Assembly (NCBI GenBank): GCA_014529385.2
Contig: CM043947.1
Span: 116,225,587-116,289,586 of the forward strand
DNA from: Adiantum capillus-veneris
Lineage: Eukaryota; Streptophyta; Polypodiopsida; Polypodiales; Pteridaceae
Reading direction: 5' to 3'
Length of the DNA: 64,000 nucleotides
How positions within the stretch are numbered: position 1 is the first letter of the stretch; every line of letters starts with the position of its first letter. Of the stretch, positions 10,991 through 20,084 are shown in pieces. The notes under the pieces were generated by a model, which worked only from the letters and a program-made list of their open reading frames with translations, was not told where the DNA came from and searched no databases. The translations under genes were made by a program, and so were the position numbers.

Positions 10991-12565
10991 ACTTTGAATG
11001 ACAGCAACTCAAGGCTTACACCCTATAGGAAAATGCTTCAATTTTGCTTACACCCTATAGGTAATTGTGGTGTATTCCTGTTTAGTAGCTCCAAATACTT
11101 GCTCTTTTTCTCACTCTCGGATACTCCAGGACAACACACCATGCAAGGCAAGGTACCCCTCTCTCTTCTACATCTCATCAGGCCTACAAAAAGATGGCCT
11201 CATCAAGGCACCCTTTCTCTCTCCTCCTTATTTTCTCTTCTCCCTATGCTATGCGACGAGGCAATCTCTTTCTCTCTTTGCTTTTCACACTCAGGCCTTA
11301 AGGTATCCTTCTCATGGGGATGAAACCCCTTCTCGGATCCCTCTCTTTCTTTTATTATGGGAGGATTATGCAAAGAGAGATTCTCTCTCTCTCCTAACTG
11401 ATTGGGCAACCCCCTCTCATGCAGGTTTGCACCTTGTCGGCAATTTCCTCCTCATGGCGATGCAACCCCTTCTCGGCTGCCTTTCTGTCTTTGATTATGC
11501 AAAGAGGGATTCTCTCTGTCTCCTCATTGATCTGGAAGCCCCCTCTCATACAGGTCTGCACCTTGTAAGCATCCTCAGCATGTTGCTACACAAAGAAACT
11601 CTCCCTCTCTCAATCTTGTTTTGGCAACCCAAGCTTTACACCAGCACTGCTAAAAAGGTTGGATCTCTCTTACTCCCACTCCTCCTCATCCTCTCGACCG
11701 TTTTCTACCAGCACGTGCACTTAATGGCCCCCTTTTCCTCTTAGTTCTCCTCGCAGAGCCCTCGACTCTGACTTGCATGGCTTGCAAAATGGCAGTCCCC
11801 CTAATCGATGCTCCCCCTACTCTTTTTGGACCCCGCCACCCGCTCATCAACTCATTAAAAATAAAATAGAACACCCCTTTTTTTCATTTAAAGAAATCCT
11901 TCTTAAGCTCCCATTCACACCCTCTGAACTCCGGCTTGGCCACCCAAGTTTTCCTTAAGTAAGAAACATCCTCTCTTGCATGGCTTGGAACTAGTGCGAT
12001 CTACATCATATGGCAACCAACACCATGCTCTCTGTGGCTAATCAATATGCCCTGACATCGCGATCCTGTTCCTCACTAAAGGTTGGTAGCTCTTGTCTTC
12101 AGAGTGCATGGTGTTTTATGCAGGCAATGTATTATTTAAATATCTAACAAAAAAAATACTAGCACTCTATACGTTTTTAATGGATCTCTAGATGTGAAAC
12201 ACATGCAAACCAAAGCATGTGCTATATAGTGTAGAAGAAAACGATGTTAGAAGTGATGTGTCACTAGTGGGAAAACAAGAAGAACATAATCCTCTTTATA
12301 GCATCTCCAAACACTTCATAAAAATCAATCTCCAATTTTGATACTTCATTTACTTCATGATTTTGAACTGCATCAAGTCCATTTCCTGCTTGGTCTCTAT
12401 CTATTAGTCTTCTCCTTTTCTCTTTGCCTATCTACAAAACCACTCCAATTGGCTAATCAAGTGTGAGTATCATCATCAAATAGCACATAAAGTGATTCAT
12501 TTTTAGTGAATCATGCTCATGCAAACATGCTCTTTAAGGCTCAAAAAAAAATTTGACAATGGCGT
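10991..12565. repeat. Degenerate tandem repeats and non-coding sequence
   Basis: GCTTACACCCTATAGG occurs twice (about 11,013 and 11,047). A roughly 130-bp unit with GATTATGCAAAGAG and CCCCCTCTCATGCAGGT recurs at about 11,366 and 11,493, with an older trace at 11,230-11,330. The 225-codon plus-strand open frame at 11,067-11,744 is simply these repeats read through and has no domain. I recognise nothing in 11,960-12,565. Confidence 0.5.
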
Positions 12566-12828
12566 TGGAGAGGGGAAATGGGGGAACACACCCGACACAA
12601 ACACAAGGGCGTCCCTATAGCTCCGGGTATCCATAGCACCCTTATCCTCTCAGAAAACACCTTCAAAAAGACACTTCACACTAGAAGACCACCACCTACT
12701 CTATTCCAATGCTCACACACTCCACAAGTCCACCACACAACGTATACCTACTGCCACGATCGATCTCCACCCTTGCAGACACACACAGCTGCTCAATCTC
12801 ACTCTCTGACACAAAGCACCGTCGGTCC

Positions 12829-12855
<27 letters not shown>
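12829..12855 (+). repeat. Poly-G run of about 27 bases
   Basis: An uninterrupted G run follows GTCGGTCC and precedes CACACACATCC. It is capable of G-quadruplex stacking. Length may be unreliable in assembly. Confidence 0.9.
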
Positions 12856-12859
<4 letters not shown>

Positions 12860-13481
12860 CACATCCACACTGCCAACACCGAGGAGACACACCAGAGCAG
12901 GAGAAAGAGAATGGGGGAACGGAAATGATAGCAAAACGGGGCAGCAGTGGCTTGATTACACTTCAAAAGGCATGTACAAAGGCTTGCACTATCATCACCA
13001 TGGCCATTTTCAAGAAAAAGTACAAAGGGATTTGACAAGCACACTCTTTTGCCAAAGAACTCTCCCCTTTGTAGGCTTCAAACGGCCCAAAAAAAGGCCC
13101 CTACTTTGACTAAAAAATGACATTTATAGTGGGGCACCTTCAACTTTGGAAACTGCCTCCTAACTGGTCCATTTGGCATCTTTCTAAAGGGAAAGCCGCT
13201 TTTCTTTCTTCTTCTCTCTTTCTCTTTCTTTTGTACTTGAGGGAGGGTGGCTAGTGCCCCTAGGTATTTTTCATTTTTTCATTTTTTCATTTTTTCATTT
13301 ATTTTCTATCCTTTGGACTATCCAACCTTGCACTGCTCTCATTTGCCCTTTGACCCATGCTCTCTTTCTCTTTCTTTGTCTGAACTTAGAATGGGCCCGT
13401 CCTTTGCATTTGCCGTGGCTGTGGCTCTGTTGCCCTGTCTGGCCACTCTCTCCTTATTTCTATGCCGAGCGGGATCACCCC

Positions 13482-13483
<2 letters not shown>

Positions 13484-13559
<76 letters not shown>

Positions 13560-13571
13560 TCTCTCTCTCTC
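13484..13571 (+). repeat. (CT)n microsatellite, about 88 bp
   Basis: CT dinucleotides with single interruptions (CCCT at 13,555) run to a short C tract. The tract occupies the same relative place as the CT tracts in LTR-X (36,782 and 43,942), supporting common ancestry of these LTRs. Confidence 0.9.
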
Positions 13572-14146
13572 CCCCCCTCTTCAGCGTGGGACCAATCTCC
13601 TAATTCATGCGGGGAGGCATTAGCGATATCGCTCATGCCCTCCTCCCTTGCGTTCAAAAAGTGGGCCTTCAAGGGCCATGGGAGAGAACTCCTAACGGGC
13701 ACACCACGTCATTAGCTGAATTTTACTTGCCACACGTGGGCATGTGCCACTAGCACCACCCCACGCCAGCCACCGCTACCAAAACCGCCCAGTTAAACCG
13801 CCTCGCTCCATTGCACGCTATCGGCACCGCCAACATAGTGCTCCACAGGGCCCGCCATCGCTATGAGCTCCAGCTCCTTTGCATGCTTTCAAAGGAGGTC
13901 ATGCCCCAAGATATCTACCGTGCAACCTTAAGCCTGTTTTGCGCATATGGGGCTGGCCTGTGCCACGTGGTGTCTCTTGTTCAATGCACCCTTAGGGGTC
14001 TTAAAATTCCACCCAAAAAAACTCATTTGAAATTTTCCCATCTTTTGAATGCCTGCCATATCTTGCTCAGTAGGCCAATGACTGGACCACCAAGCCCAGT
14101 GAGAGGATCTTGTTGCATGCTCTGAACCCCCCCTGCTTTTGTTGCC

Positions 14147-15140
14147 GTTTGTCTTTCCTGAGACTGTTAATGCACATCAAATGGAAACCCTCTTCATATC
14201 TCAAATTTTCAAGAATCATGGCTTTCCAACATTCATAGTGTCCGGACAAAGATCCTAGAATGACCACAGTAATTTCTAGAAGGGTCTCTTTTGGAATCTA
14301 GGAAGTAGATTAAATTTCTCTTTCGGACTATCATCCACAAACGGATAACCAAAGTGAAATAACTAATCTACCAATTCTCGATATACTAAAAGCCTATGTC
14401 ATGGACGTATATCAATGTTCTCAATGATATAAGTACCTACCTCTTATAGAGTATGCGTACAATGATATTGTAGATAATTCTATGGGGAAAGTACCTTTTG
14501 AGGTTAAAGAAGGAAGATCCAAAAGTCCCTTACTACTTAAATTACATGGGAAAATATTCGTTGTTGATGAATATAGCCTTGCACTACAAGAATCTTTTCC
14601 AAAGATTAAAGGGGTTATATCCATCTCACAAGAAAGGCAAAAAGAGTTGCTGCTAATAAGCACAAAAGAGCCTTAGCCTTTAAGTAAAATGATTGGGTCT
14701 TGCTGAAGTTTCTCAAGGCTCATATGAGGCATAATACAGGCAAGAGTCCCATGGACCACCAAGAGTATGATGCTAAACTAGCAAAAAGATATTATGGTCC
14801 TTAAAATTCTTAAGCCAGTCAATGAGATGGCTTATCAATTGAAGTTTCCCAACCATTGGCTTGTGCACAATGTTTTCCATGAGAACTTACATAAGCCTTA
14901 CAAAGGAGCCCCATAAAAAAGAAGCAATATTTGCAGACCCTCCAAAAATCAAAGAGCAAGAAGAAGTACTTCAATCTAAGTCCATCCTATGACATGAAGA
15001 CAAGGTATTGAGAAACGGTAAGATTATCTGATGATATCTTATTAAGTCAAAGAATTATTATTTTAAAGATGCTAAATGGATGCAAGGAACCTAGCCTAAG
15101 GATAATATGACCCTTTTCAATGTGTACAATGATGCACTAG
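14147..15140 (+). pseudogene. Chromovirus integrase C-terminal half and chromodomain (relic)
   Basis: Three-frame reading shows integrase-core traces (IFKNHGFPTFIVSG near 14,200; GLFWNLGSRLNFS near 14,285; LIEYAYNDTV-like and GKVPFEV near 14,450-14,510). These are followed by the C-terminal signature LAKRYYGPLKILKPVNEMA and HNVFHENLHKPYKGA (14,780-14,910), then a chromodomain-like stretch with DKVLRNGKII, KNYYFKDAKW (about 15,000-15,085). The order is that of chromodomain Ty3/Gypsy elements, where the chromodomain guides integration to heterochromatin. Many stops and shifts are present. The upstream pol is missing; the LTR-X-like block abuts it. Confidence 0.8.
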
Positions 15141-15476
15141 CGTAAGCATATGAAAATGAAATGTTTTTGTCTTATAAGACTAGTTCTCTTATTATTGTGC
15201 ACAAATTTAAGAAGTATGTATGCTTAAAATCATGTTTGTGGTGATGATGTCTCCCAAAAACCAAGTAGCACTTGTCACTCTACTTTGGAAGTATGATATG
15301 GACTAAAGAGCATACATGCTTGCGACAGCTACATCTCCCAAGCAGCAAATGGATTAGGCATCCATCTTGGAATGATGTTGAAGGGCAAAAAAAGGGATCC
15401 TCTACCCACTAAGTAACATGGACTAATGACTAGGCTTTATCTTCTCTACCACATAGTCGAGGACGACTATGATTTC
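15141..15476 (+). other. Non-coding 3' internal region of the chromovirus relic
   Basis: This lies between the chromodomain trace and the polypurine tract. I see no reading frame or repeat of note. Confidence 0.5.
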
Positions 15477-15486
15477 AAGAGAGAGG
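15477..15486 (+). promoter_or_regulatory. Polypurine tract candidate
   Basis: AAGAGAGAGG stands just before the LTR start TGTCATAAAA at 15,490, separated by TAA. This is the expected place for the plus-strand DNA primer. Confidence 0.55.
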
Positions 15487-15489
15487 TAA

Positions 15490-17053
15490 TGTCATAAAAT
15501 ATAATATCTAACTTTACCTAATGATTTTCTCATATTAAACTGATGATTTAATGTGGTAAAATAAACGGGAACAAGAGTTAGAATAGAGGCATGTTCTTCT
15601 AGACCTATCTCAACACGGGACCAAAAGGAGAGATGGTTGCATCTCAATAGGGATCCAAAAGGACATGGTCTATCAAAGAGAAATGTGCAATAAGTGCCTT
15701 TAGACTTACCTCAGCAGGGGACTAAGAGGAGAGATGGTTACATATCAATAAGAGTCCAAAAGGAGGTAGTCTATTAAAGAGCAATGTGTATCTAATGGAG
15801 ATTAAAAGACCTTAGGGATAGCTTCATTAAAGACCTTCAATGGTTAGTGTTAAAAGTCCTTTGACCTTAGGCAAGCTAGGGTTGATCTTGAGGTGGAAAC
15901 CTGACCTAAGCTTGAGGTGCTTATCATGCTTAATGATTGAGGTGCCTGCTTGATGACTAAGGTTCTTGAGGTGATTGTCATGCTTGATGACTAAGCTACT
16001 TGAGGTGCTTATCATACTTAATGGGGGGTAAGGTGCTCGAGTCAAAAAGAGACCCTACAAACTTAATGAGGAAGGTGCTTGAGAAGCTCCCATATATGGA
16101 GGGTAAGGTGCTTGAGTCAAAAAAAGACCCTAAAAACTTAATGAGGAAGGTGCTTGAGAAGCTTCCTATGCATGAAATTCCAAAGTTAGGGGAATCTTTG
16201 AATTAACTTTCCACTCACCCAAAGGGCACCCCTTTTTCGAAGGGCACATGGGACACATGTCAGACTCTCCCTATGCTTAACCACATGGTGTGCTTGAATG
16301 CTATTGGTTGGCTAAAGAGGGATCCAATCAGCTTCTAGCTCAATCCAACAAATATCTAGATATTTTCAAGCTCTCTCTCTATCTAAGGGGTAAGGAGGAA
16401 ACTTGTCCAAAGACTACCCATGTACTTGAATGCATGGTACATGTGATTGGCAACGGGGGAGAGGGGTCCAATGACCTTAAAACATATGTAAAAGCTACAA
16501 CTCACCCCAAGCAAGCAAGGAGGGTGCTGGAGGAATATTCACCACACACACACACACACACACTCATTTTGTGGATTCTTTCTTACTTGGTGAAAGTTGA
16601 GAAACTCCACCTCCTTATCCAAGCTTGTGAGAAGTGAGAGACTACACCAACACTCTTGGCTATGGAGTGCAAATCCAACCAAGATCCATGCTTCAATGCT
16701 TAAGCTTACCATCTTCTCCATATTCATTACTATGCTATTATGTATGCTAGAAAGAAGAGTGATGATAAGTGAGGAACTATTTCTTTCTCTTATGGAATGT
16801 TTCTTCTTTCTCTTCCCTATCCTCATTCCCTGCTAGCTCTCTCCACCTTCGAAGGTGTTTGAGGCCTTGGGACTGAGGATTGGGATAGTTAATGCTTTCT
16901 CTCTCTTGCAAAAGTATTGTTTGTGCCAAGTTAACTAAGTACCATGTTTATGTTACTACCATCCATTAAATTCAATAGCTATGCTCACAAAGTAATCTCA
17001 CAAAAGTGCTTCATCTAATTTCCTAATTCCTCTACTCTCAAAGTTCATAGGCC
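15490..17053 (+). mobile_element. Chromovirus 3' LTR (plus orientation)
   Basis: It begins TGTCATAAAATATAATATCT after a polypurine tract. A minus-strand relative begins TGTCATAATAATCAATATCT at 43,651, and both continue with TGATTTTCTCATATTAAAC. Inside are short tandem repeats (GAGGTGCTTATCATGCTTAATG-type at 15,910-16,020; a 70-bp pair at 16,027-16,170) and a CA tract (16,542-16,563). The 3' end is not fixed but lies near 17,053-17,060. Relative to the inverted copy it lacks about 200 bp near 16,895. Confidence 0.6.
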
Positions 17054-17073
17054 AATACCAATGTAATGATGAT

Positions 17074-17739
17074 GGCCTATAAACTTTAAGAGTAGCAGAA
17101 TTAGGAAATTAGATGAAACACTTTTGTGAGATTACTTTGTGATCATAGCGGGTGAATTTAATTGATGGTAGCAACATAAACATGTTACTTAGTTAACTTG
17201 GCACGAACAATACTTTTTCAAGAGAGAGAGTTTAGAGAACATGACAACAATTGAGGACCGGATTCATGTGTAGCCGGCTCCCCCTCCAATAGGCATTGGT
17301 ATTATAGTTTCTCCCATCAAGAGAGACTTGGTACAATACAATATTTGTGTTCCTTGTGACCTAGGTGATGCAATGAAGATGGAAAGCTTCATGCATCACA
17401 AGAATGGCATAAACTTTGTAGAAAGCATTAACTATCCCAAGCCTCATTCCCAAGGCCTCAAACACCTTTGAAGGCGGAGAGAGCTAGCCGGGAATGAGCA
17501 TAGGAAAGAGGAAGAAGAAACATTCCATAGGAGAAAGAAATAGTTCCTCACTTATCATCACTCTTCTTGATAGCATACATAATAGCATCTTAATGAAGTT
17601 GGAGAAGATGTCAAGATGAAGCATTGAAGCATGGCTCTTGGTTGGATTTGCATTCCGTAGCCAAGAGTGTTGGTGTAGGCTCTCACTTCTCACAAGCTTT
17701 GAGAAGGAGGTGGAAATGAGATACTCTTTCCTCCCTCTT
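17074..17739 (-). repeat. Inverted LTR copy forming a palindrome with 16,585-17,053
   Basis: The sequence after 17,074 is the reverse complement of the end of the preceding LTR: CTCAAAGTTCATAGGCC (left) faces GGCCTATAAACTTTAAGAG (right) across a loop of about 20 bp. The match extends outward to about 17,720, with an extra segment of about 200 bp (17,237-17,440) that the left arm lacks. That segment is also present in the copy at 42,187-42,700, so the left arm suffered the deletion. Copia-B is inserted right at the outer edge. Confidence 0.75.
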
Positions 17740-17744
17740 TGAAC
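17740..17744. repeat. Target-site duplication TGAAC, left copy of Copia-B
   Basis: TGAAC precedes the left LTR and equals 22,955-22,959 after the right LTR. Confidence 0.95.
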
Positions 17745-18066
17745 TGTAAAGAATGCGGATGCAAGAGAGCTACACAAGGCAAGCACAAAGCACACAGAGA
17801 TGGAAAGATTCTTCTTCTTCTTCACAGAAAAGAGAGTACAAAAAGACTAAGTGCTAAAGCTGAAAAGTAGCACATATGTACATGCGGTCACTAAGTGTGA
17901 ACTCGCTAGAAGCGTACTAGGCTGGCACTATAAGTGTAGTCCAGCTGTAGAATCACTGGCAGAGATCCTCCGTGTCGGTCACCTAACGTGCCAGTGAGTA
18001 AATGCCGTAAGCGGCCAAGACCCGTAGTGGATGCCAGCTCAAGGTGTAGAGCACGACATCTCAACA
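17745..18066 (-). repeat. Copia-B 3' LTR, 322 bp
   Basis: On the plus strand it runs from TGTAAAGAATGCGG to CATCTCAACA. It is the same length as the 5' LTR, with four visible substitutions, which indicates recent insertion. Confidence 0.95.
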
Positions 18067-18075
18067 CTCCCCCTC
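18067..18075 (-). promoter_or_regulatory. Polypurine tract of Copia-B
   Basis: On the minus strand GAGGGGGAG lies immediately before the 3' LTR start TGTTGAGATG. It primes second-strand synthesis. Confidence 0.85.
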
Positions 18076-18116
18076 GAGCTCTGCATGTCGCAGAGTCCAA
18101 GCATAGTCCGGAAACG

Positions 18117-20084
18117 TCAAAGCTTCTCAGCTCCGAGGGCCTTGGTAAAGATATCCGCTATCTGCTCCTCTGTGCTGACGTAGACCAAGTCGATGTCGCC
18201 CGCCAACACTCGCTCTCGAACGTAGTGGTAATGGACCTCTATGTGTTTGGTCCTGGCATGGAACACTGGGTTCTTAGCCAGCTGCATGCTGCTGAGGTTG
18301 TCACAATGGATGAAAATCTGCTGGTCCACCTGCACTCCCAAGTCCTCAAGTAATGTGCGTAGCCAAGCTACCTCGCACGCCGCAACTGCTGCACCTCTAT
18401 ACTCGGCCTCTGTGCTCGATAAAGAAACCGTAGGTTGCTTTTTGCTGCTCCAAGTAACAGCAGCACTCCCAAAAGAGAACATGAAGCCACTCGTAGATCT
18501 CCTATCAACAATGCTACCTGCCCAATCTGCATCTGTATACCCATACAATGCTAATGGTGCATCTGCTGCATAGAACAATGCGTAGTCAAGAGTCCCTTGC
18601 ACATACCTAAGTGTGCGTTGTACTCCATCCAAATGTGGCTTCCTCGGAAGCTGCATGAACTGACTCTCCAAGACTACTGTGTAGCTCAAGTCTGGCCTTG
18701 TGATAGTCAAGTAGATTAGACTACCCACCATCTTCCTGTACATATTGACATCCTCAACAACATCACCCTTCTCTGCACTCAGCTTTGCATTCACATCCAA
18801 GGGAATGGAAATCGGCTTACAATCAGCCATACCATACTTTGACAACATGTCCAAAGCATATTGTCTCTGTGACAGCCATACACCCTCTGGAGTCCTGATC
18901 ACCTCAATGCCAAGAAAGTAGCGCAACTCGCCCAAATCTTTCATTTCAAACTCCTGTTTGAGAAGACCCTTCACATGGTCAATCTCCATAGCATTGTCAC
19001 CAACAATAATAAGGTCATCTACATATATGGTAATGACCACAATCCCCACATCACTCTCACGTACATAGAGTGAATGATCAGCATGAGCTCTCCTAAAACC
19101 AATACTGACAAGATACTTGGCAATCCTGTCATACCATGCTCTAGAGCCTTGCTTCAAACCATACAAAGCTTTGAGAAGTCTGCATACATAATCTGGGTAA
19201 CCTGGATCGACATAACCAGGTGGCTGATCCATATACACTTCCTCTTGCAACTCACCATTCAAGAAGGCATTCTTTACATCCATTTGATGCATAATCCATC
19301 CTCTAGATGCAGCCACTGCTATGACAGCTCTCACAGTCGTCATCTTTGCCACTGGAGCAAAGGTCTCCTCATAGTCTATGCCATACGTCTGTGCATAACC
19401 CTTTGCGACCAGCCTTGCCTTGTGACGCTCAATGTTACCATCAGCCTTATGCTTGGTTTTATACACCCATTTACAGCCAATAGCTTTCTTGCCACTTGGC
19501 AATGGCACCAACTCCCATGTGTCATTTGCTTCCAATGCCGCCATCTCTTCATTCATTGCATCATCCCAATGCACATTTCCAACTGCATCCTCAAAACATG
19601 TGGGCTCCACATCCTGTATCACCTTAGCCATGTAGGCTTGGTGATGCGCTAGATACCCATCATAAGTCAATTTCTGAATTGGATTTCTGACTCTATTAGA
19701 TCTGCGCGGTCCTTGGTCACTCCTTTGCCCTCTAGCATCTTCTTGTACTTTCCTTACACCAGGTGTCCTGATAGCCAGAATTCCAAATTCCTCATCAAGA
19801 CTTTGTTCAGAACCATCTAAATCCATGTCTACATGTGAAAAACCTGATGATGCATCAACCATAAAGGGAGGTTCATCAACCTTTTCCTTTCCTTTTCGTG
19901 ATACATTCCCTGTACCTGTTGGTGGAGTAACCTGCGTACGTAGTCTACCATTCCATGGTTTCTCAACAGAGCCACGAGAAGAGGACTCTTGTGGTCCACT
20001 CAAAACCTGTGACTGTGGCCTCACATTTTGTACAACCACATCATCTTTTACATCAGCCCCAATAGTGCCATGTGCATTACTGTA
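18117..20084 (-). CDS. Copia-B Pol, C-terminal part: reverse transcriptase and RNase H
   Basis: This frame continues in phase from the Gag-integrase frame after the TAG at 20,085-20,087; its first ATG is at 20,039. It opens with a variable linker (about 120 residues), then RVT_2-type RT with CKWVYKTKHKADG, KARLVAKGYAQ, MDVKNAFLNGEL, ALYGLKQGSRAW and the catalytic YVDDLIIVG. RNase H follows, with GYTDADWAG, STSGFMFSFG, SLSSTEAEY, HCDNLSS and a C-terminal EQIADIFTKAL. All expected catalytic residues are visible and no other break is seen. Because no own promoter or start is expected, the product would be made only by readthrough or before the TAG arose. Confidence 0.9.
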   Translation of the reverse strand, partial: YSNAHGTIGADVKDDVVVQNVRPQSQVLSGPQESSSRGSVEKPWNGRLRTQVTPPTGTGNVSRKGKEKVDEPPFMVDASSGFSHVDMDLDGSEQSLDEEFGILAIRTPGVRKVQEDARGQRSDQGPRRSNRVRNPIQKLTYDGYLAHHQAYMAKVIQDVEPTCFEDAVGNVHWDDAMNEEMAALEANDTWELVPLPSGKKAIGCKWVYKTKHKADGNIERHKARLVAKGYAQTYGIDYEETFAPVAKMTTVRAVIAVAASRGWIMHQMDVKNAFLNGELQEEVYMDQPPGYVDPGYPDYVCRLLKALYGLKQGSRAWYDRIAKYLVSIGFRRAHADHSLYVRESDVGIVVITIYVDDLIIVGDNAMEIDHVKGLLKQEFEMKDLGELRYFLGIEVIRTPEGVWLSQRQYALDMLSKYGMADCKPISIPLDVNAKLSAEKGDVVEDVNMYRKMVGSLIYLTITRPDLSYTVVLESQFMQLPRKPHLDGVQRTLRYVQGTLDYALFYAADAPLALYGYTDADWAGSIVDRRSTSGFMFSFGSAAVTWSSKKQPTVSLSSTEAEYRGAAVAACEVAWLRTLLEDLGVQVDQQIFIHCDNLSSMQLAKNPVFHARTKHIEVHYHYVRERVLAGDIDLVYVSTEEQIADIFTKALGAEKL

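Larger units (their letters stand above)
12566..14140 (-). mobile_element. LTR-like sequence related to LTR-X (third, divergent copy)
   Basis: It begins TGGAGAGGGGAAATGGGG, like the two LTR-X copies (TGGAGAGGGGGAAT), and shares the order that follows: small promoter-proximal motifs, a CT microsatellite, then GCCACGTGG and TGCCATATCTTGC-like segments. It contains a 27-base G run (12,829-12,855) and a CT tract (13,484-13,571). The right boundary is not clear because the sequence passes into an integrase relic. Nothing coding is supported. Confidence 0.45.

Noticed and set aside
11067-11744. 225-codon plus-strand open frame
   Set aside because: It consists of imperfect 130-bp repeats rich in CTCTCT read through in one frame; no domain, start context or homologous frame.
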